Source: Staphylococcus kloosii (lineage in GTDB: Bacteria > Bacillota > Bacilli > Staphylococcales > Staphylococcaceae). Taken from it: DNA of 64,000 nt. The stretch is from contig NZ_CP027846.1 of NCBI RefSeq assembly GCF_003019255.1, forward strand, positions 1,054,001 to 1,118,000, written 5' to 3'. Both the position numbers and the translations under genes were made by a program. Shown here one piece after another: positions 31,138 to 39,544 of this stretch; position 1 is the stretch's first letter, and every line of letters begins with the position of its first letter. The notes under the pieces are model-generated. The model was given only the letters and a program-made list of their open reading frames with translations. It had not been told where the DNA came from and made no database searches.

Positions 31138-31521
31138 GTGCCAATTATTTATTATGACGGTGGTTGTGTTTATTGTTATAACTTTGCTATTTGGTTAATT
31201 CAAAATGGCTTGTCTACGCGTTATCAATTTGCAACTTTAAAAGGTTCTACAGGTCAACAACTACAACGAGAATACCCAGCAGCAAGACGTTTTGATAGTG
31301 TCATATTGCAAGAAGGTGATCACTTACAATTTAAATCAGATGCTATTGCAACATTGATTACTTCATTGACTAATTACAAATGGCTCGGTGTACTAATTAG
31401 AATTACACCTAAATTTATTCGTGATTTTGGTTACAATTTATTTGCAAACAATAGAAATAACATGTGGAAAACACATTGGCATAAACCGGATGACTATGAA
31501 CAATCATTCTTTATAGATTAA
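31138..31521 (+). CDS. DCC-family thiol-disulfide oxidoreductase-like protein (DUF393)
   Basis: Begins MPIIYYDGGCVYC, the DCC signature, with the redox pair C10 and C13, followed by a thioredoxin-like fold of 127 residues. The start is GTG 31138, eight bases after GAGG; the upstream in-frame GTG at 31129 overlaps the RBS. Members are small cytosolic proteins of unclear partner. The ribokinase gene follows after 18 bp, so the two are probably cotranscribed. Confidence 0.85.
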   Translation: MPIIYYDGGCVYCYNFAIWLIQNGLSTRYQFATLKGSTGQQLQREYPAARRFDSVILQEGDHLQFKSDAIATLITSLTNYKWLGVLIRITPKFIRDFGYNLFANNRNNMWKTHWHKPDDYEQSFFID

Positions 31522-31539
31522 TTTAAGTGGAGGCAAACA

Positions 31540-32406
31540 ATGAATAATATCATCGTAGTTGGTAGTTCATCAATTGATTTAGTAGTAAACACAAATAAAA
31601 TTCCTAATGCGGGAGAAACTGTATTAGGAAAATCGTTTTTTACTACACCAGGAGGCAAAGGAGCTAATCAAGCAGTTGCTGCAGCCAGATTGTCTGCTGA
31701 AGTATATATGATAGGTGCAGTTGGTAACGATGCTTATGGTACACAGATTATAAATAATTTAAAAGACAATAACGTTAATACCGATTATATGGATACAATT
31801 GAAAATGTACAATCAGGTACGGCACATATAACTTTATATGAAGAAGATAACCGTATAATTGTAGTTCCAGGTGCAAACAATCATATTAAACCTGACACAG
31901 TTATACCTAAACTGGCTAAATTTAATAGTGGTGACATTATTATACTGCAACAAGAAATTCCATCTGACACAGTTGATGCCGTTGTTAAATATGCTTATGA
32001 AAATAACTTAAAGGTTATTTTAAATCCTGCTCCATATAGAGCATTATCACAAGAAACAATTGATAGAGTAACTTATTTAACACCAAATGAAAGTGAAAAT
32101 GAGTTGCTCTTTGGTAATGATTTAGACAAAGTAATTGCCAATTATCCCAATAAATTGATTGTAACGCGTGGCGATCAAGGAGCAGTTTATTTTGATACAA
32201 TAATTCGAAACATCGCTGGTCATAAGCAAAACGTAGTCGATACCACTGGGGCTGGTGATACATTTAATGGAGCACTAGCCGTGGCATTAATTGAGAAAAT
32301 GGATTTAGCAAAGGCTATAGATTTTGCTAATATGGCCGGAAGTTTATCCGTCACTCAATTAGGTGCGCAAGGTGCTATGCCTTATCGTCAAGATATACAA
32401 GATTAA
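31540..32406 (+). CDS. rbsK: PfkB-family sugar kinase, probable ribokinase
   Basis: Contains both PfkB signatures: GGKGANQAVAAARL near 38 and the catalytic DTTGAGDTFNGA near 234. The N-terminus IVVGSSSIDLVV is ribokinase-like. 288 residues, slightly short for RbsK. Ribokinase makes ribose-5-phosphate. No rbs transporter genes are beside it, but deoxyribose and nucleoside salvage genes follow within 2 kb, so 2-deoxyribose is another possible substrate. RBS TGGAGG. Confidence 0.82.
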   Translation: MNNIIVVGSSSIDLVVNTNKIPNAGETVLGKSFFTTPGGKGANQAVAAARLSAEVYMIGAVGNDAYGTQIINNLKDNNVNTDYMDTIENVQSGTAHITLYEEDNRIIVVPGANNHIKPDTVIPKLAKFNSGDIIILQQEIPSDTVDAVVKYAYENNLKVILNPAPYRALSQETIDRVTYLTPNESENELLFGNDLDKVIANYPNKLIVTRGDQGAVYFDTIIRNIAGHKQNVVDTTGAGDTFNGALAVALIEKMDLAKAIDFANMAGSLSVTQLGAQGAMPYRQDIQD

Positions 32407-32437
32407 ATGAATTTAATTTAGCGCCTCGATAAACAGA

Positions 32438-32493
32438 TTATAATTATTATAATTTAGTGGTCATTATACCTTTACAGATTAGAATAATTATAA
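32438..32493 (+). promoter_or_regulatory. Two PerR boxes upstream of dps
   Basis: TTATAATTATTATAA at 32438-32452 and TTAGAATAATTATAA at 32479-32493. Both fit the PerR/Fur-type 7-1-7 consensus TTANAATNATTNTAA at every fixed position. They lie 60-115 bp before the dps start, as expected for peroxide-inducible mrgA/dps genes. Confidence 0.85.
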
Positions 32494-32552
32494 TATAATA
32501 ATAATTACAATAAAGCTTTAAGATAAATACACAAATAAAGGAGTAATTAAAT

Positions 32553-32999
32553 ATGACAAACAATACACAAGTAGTAGAAGTATTAAATAAACAAGTTGCT
32601 AACTGGACGGTAGCGTTCACAAAATTACACAATTTCCATTGGTATGTTAAAGGACCAAACTTCTTCTCATTACACACAAAATTTGAAGAGTTATACGACG
32701 AAGCGAGTCAATATATTGATGATTTAGCTGAACGTATTTTAGCAGTAGGTGGTAACCCAGTTGCTACACTAAAAGAAAGTTTAGATATTTCTATTATTGA
32801 TGAGGCTGGTAAAGGTTATAAAGCTGAAGAAATGGTAGCAGAATTATCTCAAGACTTTACAAATATTGCAAAACAATTAGATGAAGCTATTGAAGTTGCT
32901 TCAAATGCAGACGATGATGTTACTGAAGATATGTTTATCGGTATGCAAACAAACATCGAAAAACATAACTGGATGTTAAAATCTTATTTAGGTCAATAA
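32553..32999 (+). CDS. dps: Dps-family ferritin-like DNA protection protein (MrgA)
   Basis: Forms a 12-subunit shell that oxidises and stores iron using H2O2 and protects DNA. The Dps ferroxidase signature HNFHWYVKGPNFFSLHTKFEELYDEA is present over about residues 28-53, with the intersubunit ligands His, Asp and Glu. 148 residues. RBS AAGGAG. Two PerR boxes precede it, so it should be induced by peroxide. Confidence 0.95.
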   Translation: MTNNTQVVEVLNKQVANWTVAFTKLHNFHWYVKGPNFFSLHTKFEELYDEASQYIDDLAERILAVGGNPVATLKESLDISIIDEAGKGYKAEEMVAELSQDFTNIAKQLDEAIEVASNADDDVTEDMFIGMQTNIEKHNWMLKSYLGQ

Positions 33000-33006
33000 T
33001 TAATAT

Positions 33007-33037
33007 AAAAAGCAACCGTTTATACGGTTGCTTTTTT
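33007..33037. terminator. Bidirectional terminator between dps and deoD
   Basis: Stem AAAAAGCAACCGT / ACGGTTGCTTTTT with a 4-base loop. Confidence 0.93.
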
Positions 33038-33038
33038 A

Positions 33039-33749
33039 TTATTCAGCAATTTCTAATGCGATTTCCATCATTTGTGTAAATGAATTTTGTCTTTCTTCAG
33101 CTGTAGTTGCTTCATCTTTTAAGATATGGTCACTTACAGTAAAGATACCTAATGCTTTTTTATTAGCATAAGTTGCGTTTAAATATAACGCAGCTGATTC
33201 CATTTCAATACCTAAAATACCCATTCGTTGCCATTGATCATTGAAAGTACTATCAGCATTATAAAAAGTATCAGATGATAATATATTTCCGACATGGCTC
33301 GTTGCTCCTAAAGCGTCAGCTTGTTGCTTCGCTTTTAACATTAAATCAAAGTCAGCTAATGGTGCAAAGTGGCCAGGAATATTGTATTGATCTACATAAC
33401 TTGAATTTGTAGAAGCACCTTGAGCGATAATAATGTCATAAAGGTTAACATCATTTTGTAAAGCGCCACATGAGCCGATACGAATGATTGTTTCAACATC
33501 AAAAAAGTTATAAAGTTCATAGGAATAAATTCCAATACTTGGAATGCCCATGCCAGATCCCATTACCGAGACTTCTTTTCCTTTATATGTTCCTGTATAA
33601 CCAAACATGTTACGTACTTCGTTAAATTGTTCTACATTTTCTAAGAAATTTTCTGCAATATATTTAGCGCGTAGTGGATCGCCAGGCATTAAAACAGTTT
33701 TTGCGATTTTTTTCCCATTTGGTTGAATGTGTGGTGTCCCTTTAGTCAT
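33039..33749 (-). CDS. deoD: Purine-nucleoside phosphorylase (DeoD type)
   Basis: Phosphorolysis of purine (deoxy)nucleosides to base and pentose-1-phosphate. The NP-I signature GMGIPSIGIYSYEL and the active-site SDHI near the C-terminus are seen, plus the start THIQPNGKKIAKTVLMPGDPLRAK. 236 residues, trimeric/hexameric DeoD family length. Divergent from deoC. Its product deoxyribose-1-phosphate goes to DeoB and then DeoC. Confidence 0.95.
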   Translation of the reverse strand: MTKGTPHIQPNGKKIAKTVLMPGDPLRAKYIAENFLENVEQFNEVRNMFGYTGTYKGKEVSVMGSGMGIPSIGIYSYELYNFFDVETIIRIGSCGALQNDVNLYDIIIAQGASTNSSYVDQYNIPGHFAPLADFDLMLKAKQQADALGATSHVGNILSSDTFYNADSTFNDQWQRMGILGIEMESAALYLNATYANKKALGIFTVSDHILKDEATTAEERQNSFTQMMEIALEIAE

Positions 33750-33838
33750 AGTTAATCTTCTCCTTTAATATCATTCTTTAAAATAAAGATAACATTTGTT
33801 TATATTTTTTGCTATTTTTTGTAAAATATTATATGAAT

Positions 33839-33857
33839 AAACATTTATAAAATGTTT
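33839..33857. promoter_or_regulatory. Palindrome between divergent deoD and deoC
   Basis: AAACATTT-ATA-AAATGTTT, a perfect 8 bp inverted repeat with a three-base centre, lies between the two divergent salvage genes. It could be an operator for both; the binding protein is unknown. Confidence 0.45.
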
Positions 33858-33982
33858 GCCAAAAATGAAAATTAGTAGCTATTAGAGACTTAAAATTATA
33901 AAATTAAGATGAACTGAATTAAGCAAATAATAGTTTGATTTTGTTAGGTTACATTTTATAAACACACTAGGAGGATTTTTAT

Positions 33983-34645
33983 ATGAATTATGCAAAATAT
34001 ATAGACCACACTTTATTAAAACCTGAATCTACAAGAGAACAGATTGATAAAATCATTAGCGAAGCTCGCGAATATGAATTTAAATCAGTATGTATCAATC
34101 CTACACATGTAAATCATGCTGCACAACAACTTGCAGACACTAAAGTATTAGTTTGTACAGTAATTGGTTTTCCTTTAGGTGCAACTACTACTGCTACTAA
34201 AGTTTATGAAACAGAAGATGCTATAAAAAATGGTGCAGATGAAATCGATATGGTGATAAATATTGGTGCTCTTAAAGATGGACGATTTGAAGAAGTTCAA
34301 AAGGATATTGAAGGTGTAGTAGGCGCAGCAAATGGTAAAACAGTTAAAGTTATTATCGAAACTTGTTTATTAACTGATGATGAAAAAGTTAAAGCATGTG
34401 AATTAAGCCAAGCTGCCGGTGCAAATTTTGTTAAAACTTCTACTGGTTTTGCTGGCGGAGGAGCGACGCCAGAAGATGTTAAATTGATGAAACAAACTGT
34501 AGGTGACGATCTTGAAGTTAAGGCTTCAGGTGGCGTACGTAATTTAGATGATTTTAATGCCATGTTAGAAGCAGGCGCAACACGTATTGGTGCCAGCGCT
34601 GGTGTGCAAATTATTCAAGGTTTACAAAGTGATTCAGACTATTAA
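33983..34645 (+). CDS. deoC: Deoxyribose-phosphate aldolase
   Basis: Splits 2-deoxyribose-5-phosphate into glyceraldehyde-3-phosphate and acetaldehyde. The Schiff-base lysine is in NFVKTSTGF, and the second lysine in EVKASGGVRN. DHTLLKP at the N-terminus is typical. 220 residues. RBS TAGGAGG. First of the deoC-pdp-deoB run. Confidence 0.96.
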   Translation: MNYAKYIDHTLLKPESTREQIDKIISEAREYEFKSVCINPTHVNHAAQQLADTKVLVCTVIGFPLGATTTATKVYETEDAIKNGADEIDMVINIGALKDGRFEEVQKDIEGVVGAANGKTVKVIIETCLLTDDEKVKACELSQAAGANFVKTSTGFAGGGATPEDVKLMKQTVGDDLEVKASGGVRNLDDFNAMLEAGATRIGASAGVQIIQGLQSDSDY

Positions 34646-34714
34646 TAACGGGAATTAATAAAATAGCAATGATGATTTGGGAATGTTAAACAACACGAAG
34701 GGGAGGTTTTTTCT

Positions 34715-36016
34715 ATGAGAATGGTTGATATTATTGAAAAGAAAAGAGACGGGAATGCTTTAACGAAAGAGGAAATTGAATTTTTCATCGAAGGTTATAC
34801 AAAAGGTGATATACCTGATTATCAAGCTTCGAGTTTGGCGATGGCTATTTTCTTCCAAGATATGAATGAAGATGAACGTGCTGCATTAACAATGGCAATT
34901 GTTAATTCGGGAGATGTAATCGACTTATCTAATATCGAAGGTATTAAAGTAGATAAACATTCTACTGGAGGTGTCGGTGATACGACAACTTTAGTATTAG
35001 CACCGCTTGTTGCTTCAGTAGGTGTACCTGTAGCTAAAATGAGTGGGCGAGGGCTAGGACACACTGGCGGTACAATTGATAAATTAGAATCTATTGAAGG
35101 CTTTCATGTCGAAATATCCGAAGATAAATTTACGCAACTTGTTAATGAAGCAAAAGTAGCTGTAATTGGACAATCTGGTAATTTAACGCCAGCTGATAAA
35201 AAATTATACGGTTTACGTGACGTTACTGGTACTGTCAATTCTATACCATTAATTGCGTCATCGATTATGAGTAAAAAAATCGCAGCCGGTGCTGATGCAA
35301 TTGTCTTAGACGTTAAAACGGGCAACGGTGCATTTATGAAAACGATTGAAGAAGCAGAAGCTTTAGCTCATGCAATGGTAAGCATTGGTAATAACGTAGG
35401 CCGTAAAACAATGGCTATTATTTCTGATATGAGTCAACCACTTGGTAATGCTATTGGTAATGCGCTAGAAGTTAAAGAAGCAATTGAAACTTTACAAGGT
35501 AAAGGACCTCAAGATTTAACAGATTTAGTATTAACATTAGGATCACAAATGGTAGTCCTTAGTAACAAGGCTAAAGACTTAAAAGAAGCAGAAGCTATGC
35601 TAAAAGAAGCGATTAATAATGGCTCGGCGTTAGAAAGCTTCAAAACGTTTTTAACTAACCAAGACGGTGATGCATCAGTTGTCGATGATGTTTCTAAATT
35701 ACCTCAAGCACAATACCAAATTGAATTACCAGCACAACAAAATGGTGTCATAACCGAAATTATTGCAAATGAGGTTGGTGTTGCATCTATGATGTTAGGC
35801 GCAGGTAGACAAACAAAAGAAGACGATATTGATCTTAGTGTTGGTATTGTACTGAACAAAAAAGTTGGTGACCAAGTTAAAGAAGGCGAATCATTATTAA
35901 CGATTCATTCTAATAGTGAAACTATTGATAACGTTAAAGAGAAACTGAATAACAGCATCACTATTAGTAAACAAGGTAGTAATCCAACATTGATCCACAA
36001 AATAATTACTGAATAA
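34715..36016 (+). CDS. pdp: Pyrimidine-nucleoside phosphorylase
   Basis: Phosphorolysis of uridine, thymidine and deoxyuridine. Signature KMSGRGLGHTGGTIDKLES and the phosphate site DKHSTGGVGDTTTL are seen; three domains including the C-terminal biotinyl-like part give the usual 433 residues. RBS GGGGAGG. Lies between deoC and deoB. Confidence 0.95.
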   Translation: MRMVDIIEKKRDGNALTKEEIEFFIEGYTKGDIPDYQASSLAMAIFFQDMNEDERAALTMAIVNSGDVIDLSNIEGIKVDKHSTGGVGDTTTLVLAPLVASVGVPVAKMSGRGLGHTGGTIDKLESIEGFHVEISEDKFTQLVNEAKVAVIGQSGNLTPADKKLYGLRDVTGTVNSIPLIASSIMSKKIAAGADAIVLDVKTGNGAFMKTIEEAEALAHAMVSIGNNVGRKTMAIISDMSQPLGNAIGNALEVKEAIETLQGKGPQDLTDLVLTLGSQMVVLSNKAKDLKEAEAMLKEAINNGSALESFKTFLTNQDGDASVVDDVSKLPQAQYQIELPAQQNGVITEIIANEVGVASMMLGAGRQTKEDDIDLSVGIVLNKKVGDQVKEGESLLTIHSNSETIDNVKEKLNNSITISKQGSNPTLIHKIITE

Positions 36017-36028
36017 GGAGTGGGAACT

Positions 36029-37216
36029 ATGACTTCACCTTTTAAAAGAATTCATCTTATAGTTATGGATTCAGTAGGCATTGGAGAAGGTCCAGACGCA
36101 GCAGCATTTAATGACGAAGGTAGTCACACCTTAAAACATACATTAGAAGGTTTTGAGCAAGATTTACCGAACCTCGAAAAATTAGGTCTTGGTAATATCG
36201 AAGATTTACCTGTAGTAAATAAAGTGACAAATCCACAAGCTTTTTACACTAAAATGAGTGAAGCCTCTGTAGGTAAAGATACAATGACAGGTCATTGGGA
36301 AATTATGGGCTTGAATATTATGCAACCTTTTAAAGTTTATCCAGAAGGATTTCCAAAAGAGTTGGTAGACGAGATTGAATCAATGACTGGACGTAAAGTT
36401 GTTGCCAATATCCCTGCTTCAGGTACTGCAATTATTGATGAGTGGGGCGAGCATCAAATGAAGACAGGCGATTTAATCGTTTATACTTCTGCAGACCCAG
36501 TTTTACAAATTGCTGCACATGAAGACGTTATACCATTAGAAGAATTATATGATATTTGTGAAAAAGTTAGAGAATTAACTAAAGACCCTAAATATTTAAT
36601 TGGACGTATTATTGCGAGACCATACGTAGGTGGACCTGGTAATTTTACACGTACTTCAAATCGTCATGACTATGCCTTAAAACCTTTCGGGAAAACAGTT
36701 ATGAATGAACTGAAAGAAGCTAATTATGATGTTATCGCTTTAGGTAAAATTAACGATATATATGATGGTGAAGGTGTAACTCAAGCAATTCGTACCAAGG
36801 ATAATATGGACGGCATGGATAAACTAATTGAAACAGTTCAACAAGATTTTAATGGCCTTAGCTTCTTAAATTTAGTTGATTTTGATGCGCAATATGGTCA
36901 TCGAAGAGATAAACCAGGCTATGCACAAGCGCTAAAAGATTTTGACAATCGCTTGCCCGAACTTTTCGATAATTTAAAAGAAGATGATTTAGTCATCATC
37001 ACAGCAGACCATGGTAATGACCCAACTGCCGATGGTACGGATCATACGCGTGAATATATTCCGGTATTAATGTTTAGTCCTAAAATTACGGACTATCATG
37101 AACTAGCTCAAGACGATACGTTTAGTTCAATTGGTGCTACGATAGCAGATAATTTTGACGTGCCATTACCTGAATATGGAAGAAGTTATTTAACGGAATT
37201 AGGAGTGGAAAAATAA
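36029..37216 (+). CDS. deoB: Phosphopentomutase
   Basis: Converts (deoxy)ribose-1-phosphate to the 5-phosphate, linking the phosphorylases with DeoC. It belongs to the alkaline phosphatase superfamily: metal sites in IVMDSVGIGEGPDA, the nucleophile Thr region KDTMTGHWE, and ITADHGNDPT. The ATG 36029 is chosen, eight bases after AAGGAG; an in-frame GTG at 36020 overlaps the RBS. 395 residues. Starts 12 bp after pdp. Confidence 0.95.
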   Translation: MTSPFKRIHLIVMDSVGIGEGPDAAAFNDEGSHTLKHTLEGFEQDLPNLEKLGLGNIEDLPVVNKVTNPQAFYTKMSEASVGKDTMTGHWEIMGLNIMQPFKVYPEGFPKELVDEIESMTGRKVVANIPASGTAIIDEWGEHQMKTGDLIVYTSADPVLQIAAHEDVIPLEELYDICEKVRELTKDPKYLIGRIIARPYVGGPGNFTRTSNRHDYALKPFGKTVMNELKEANYDVIALGKINDIYDGEGVTQAIRTKDNMDGMDKLIETVQQDFNGLSFLNLVDFDAQYGHRRDKPGYAQALKDFDNRLPELFDNLKEDDLVIITADHGNDPTADGTDHTREYIPVLMFSPKITDYHELAQDDTFSSIGATIADNFDVPLPEYGRSYLTELGVEK

Positions 37217-37566
37217 TGAACATAGTAAGAAAAATTTTAGGAGCAATGTTTTCGATTATAGGATTGTTGCATTTCAAAGACGAACAGTCATTTAGAAAAA
37301 TTGTACCTGATTATTTGCCACTTAGAAAAACAGCCGTGTTAGTAACAGGTGTCGTTGAAATCATTATTGGTATTTATTTTATTATAAAAAGACCATCTCA
37401 GCTTTTTAAAAAGTTAACCAATTTATTCTTGATCTCAGTAATGCCAGCAAATATTTATATGGCACGTAAATCGTTGCCACTAGGTAATAAACAATTACCA
37501 CAATGGATGCTATATGCACGTATTCCTTTACAATTTGTACTAATGAAAACAATAACTAAACTATAA
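37216..37566 (+). CDS. Small DoxX-like membrane protein
   Basis: 116 residues with about four hydrophobic segments; the pattern LGAMFSIIGLLHFK.. and ..LPLRKTAVLVTGVVEIIIGI is that of DoxX-like integral membrane proteins. Its ATG shares one base with the deoB stop codon, so it is translationally coupled to the deo operon. A role in nucleoside salvage is only suggested by that position. Confidence 0.75.
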   Translation: MNIVRKILGAMFSIIGLLHFKDEQSFRKIVPDYLPLRKTAVLVTGVVEIIIGIYFIIKRPSQLFKKLTNLFLISVMPANIYMARKSLPLGNKQLPQWMLYARIPLQFVLMKTITKL

Positions 37567-37578
37567 ATTAATTTACAC

Positions 37579-37621
37579 AAAAAACCTGACGAATATTTAT
37601 TATATCCGTCAGGTTTTTTTA
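37579..37621. terminator. Bidirectional terminator before luxS
   Basis: Stem AAAACCTGACGAATAT / ATATCCGTCAGGTTTT with one mismatch and T runs on both strands. Confidence 0.9.
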
Positions 37622-37628
37622 ATTTCTG

Positions 37629-38099
37629 TTATTTCGCGTCGCTAAAAACTTCGTTCCATTGTTGACGTTCATTTAAAAATTCTTGTGCGATTTCTTTTGC
37701 GCCATCTAATGAGTGACTTGCTGCCCAGCCACATTGTACTTCATTACATGCAGGAACTTCAGTTGCTTGTAAAACATCTTTTAATGTTAATTCAACGATG
37801 TTAAGTACATCATCGTAATCATCATTATTAATGAAAGACGCATAGAAACCTGTTTGGCAACCCATTGGGCTTACATCTACAACTTTATCAGAATGATTTC
37901 TAATATTTTCAGCCATTAAATGTTCTAATGAGTGTAAACCTGGCATATCCATATGCGCTTTGTTAGGTTGTTTGAATCGTATATCATACTTATGAATAAC
38001 GTCGCCGTTAAGTCCTTCCATAGTACCAGCTAAGCGTATAAAAGGTGCAACTACTTTAGTGTGATCTAAATTAAAACTTTCAACATTCATTTTTGGCAT
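37629..38099 (-). CDS. luxS: S-ribosylhomocysteine lyase
   Basis: Cleaves S-ribosylhomocysteine to homocysteine and DPD, the precursor of autoinducer-2. The metal motif HSLEH is at 56-60 and the third metal ligand is probably C123 in VQCGWAASH. The catalytic Cys81 is in SPMGCQTGFY. 156 residues, full length. RBS AGGAGG on the minus strand. It is alone, without pfs or metK nearby. Confidence 0.97.
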   Translation of the reverse strand: MPKMNVESFNLDHTKVVAPFIRLAGTMEGLNGDVIHKYDIRFKQPNKAHMDMPGLHSLEHLMAENIRNHSDKVVDVSPMGCQTGFYASFINNDDYDDVLNIVELTLKDVLQATEVPACNEVQCGWAASHSLDGAKEIAQEFLNERQQWNEVFSDAK

Positions 38100-38363
38100 G
38101 TTAATTCCTCCTATTGAGTCAATAGTTTAATTGTAACAAGTGATATATAGTTTTACAATTGCCGTCAACAATTGCCACAAGTATTGCACATAAATAAATT
38201 TTTGAATATTAAGAAAAAATAATGACAAAAAATTATAAAACCGATAGAATAAGTAATAATTCGCGAGCGTTTTGTACAATTTAATATTCAACATGATACA
38301 AGATGTTTGGAAACAGTATGAAATGTGAATTATAGAAAACAATGAAAGTAGGGTGGAGATAGT

Positions 38364-39542
38364 ATGGAAAATAAACAAGTTATTTTAGATTATATAGAAA
38401 ATGAAAAGTTAAATTATATTGAAATGAGTCATCAAATACATCAACGCCCAGAACTTGGGAACGAAGAAATTTTTGCTTCTAGAACTTTAATTGAACATTT
38501 AAAAGCACAAGGCTTTGAAATAGAAACAGATATAGCTGGTCATGCAACTGGTTTTATAGCTAGATATGATAGTGGCAAAAAAGGCCCAACTATTGGATTT
38601 TTGGCAGAGTATGATGCTTTACCAGGCTTAGGTCATGCTTGTGGACATAATATTATTGGCACGGCGAGTGTTTTAGCTGGTACTGCGTTAACTAAAACGA
38701 TAGATAATATTGGCGGTAAAGTAGTTGTTTTAGGCTGTCCTGCTGAAGAAGGCGGCGTTAATGGGAGCGCTAAAGCATCCTATGTCAACGAAGGTGTTAT
38801 AGATGAGCTAGATGTGGCTCTTATGGTTCATCCAGGTAATGAAACGTACAAAACGATAAATACCTTAGCGGTAGATGTTTTAGATATTAAATTTTACGGC
38901 AAAAGCACGCACGCATCGGAAAATGCACATGAAGCATTAAATGCTTTAGATGCGATGATTTCGTATTTTAATGGCGTGGCGCAGTTAAGGCAACATATTA
39001 AGAAGAGCCAACGTGTGCATGGCGTCATTCTTGATGGAGGTAAAGCCGCTAATATTATTCCAGACTATACACATGCAAGATTTTATACGCGTGCTACAAC
39101 GCGCAAAGAGTTAGATATCCTAACTGAAAAAGTAGGACAAATTGCTAAAGGCGCAGCGCTCCAGACAGGTTGTGATTATGAATTTGGCCCTATACAAAAT
39201 GGCGTAAATGAATTTATTAAAACCTCTAAATTAGATGAATTATTCGCTAAGTATGCCACTGAGATGGATGAAGATGTGATTGATGATGATTTTGGTTATG
39301 GTTCTACAGATACAGGAAATGTCAGCCATGTCGTGCCAACTATTCATCCACATATTAAAATTGGTTCGAAAAATCTAGTAGGACATACCCATCGTTTTAG
39401 AGAAGCGGCGACAAGTTCACACGGCGACCAAGCATTAATTAGAGGTGGAAAAATATTAGCATTAATGGGGTTAGAATTAATCGAAAATCAAAAATTATTT
39501 GAAGAGATTGTTGAAGAGCATCAACATGCAAAGGGGCACTGA
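38364..39542 (+). CDS. M20-family amidohydrolase/peptidase
   Basis: Zinc-dependent amidohydrolase of the M20D type. Metal and catalytic motifs are GHACGHN, CPAEEGG and MVHPGN; the dimerisation domain lies at about 170-285. 392 residues. Relatives (HipO, PaaJ-like, AbgB-like) hydrolyse N-acyl amino acids or small dipeptides. The ATP-grasp ligase gene begins two bases after its stop, so the two form a tight pair. The substrate is unknown. RBS GGGTGGAG. Confidence 0.9.
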   Translation: MENKQVILDYIENEKLNYIEMSHQIHQRPELGNEEIFASRTLIEHLKAQGFEIETDIAGHATGFIARYDSGKKGPTIGFLAEYDALPGLGHACGHNIIGTASVLAGTALTKTIDNIGGKVVVLGCPAEEGGVNGSAKASYVNEGVIDELDVALMVHPGNETYKTINTLAVDVLDIKFYGKSTHASENAHEALNALDAMISYFNGVAQLRQHIKKSQRVHGVILDGGKAANIIPDYTHARFYTRATTRKELDILTEKVGQIAKGAALQTGCDYEFGPIQNGVNEFIKTSKLDELFAKYATEMDEDVIDDDFGYGSTDTGNVSHVVPTIHPHIKIGSKNLVGHTHRFREAATSSHGDQALIRGGKILALMGLELIENQKLFEEIVEEHQHAKGH

Positions 39543-39544
39543 TT

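Noticed and set aside
29597..32406. A defence island around the EVE-AAA gene
   Set aside because: The neighbours (manA, DCC oxidoreductase, ribokinase) are ordinary metabolic genes and there is no McrC, methylase, toxin or nuclease within the window.
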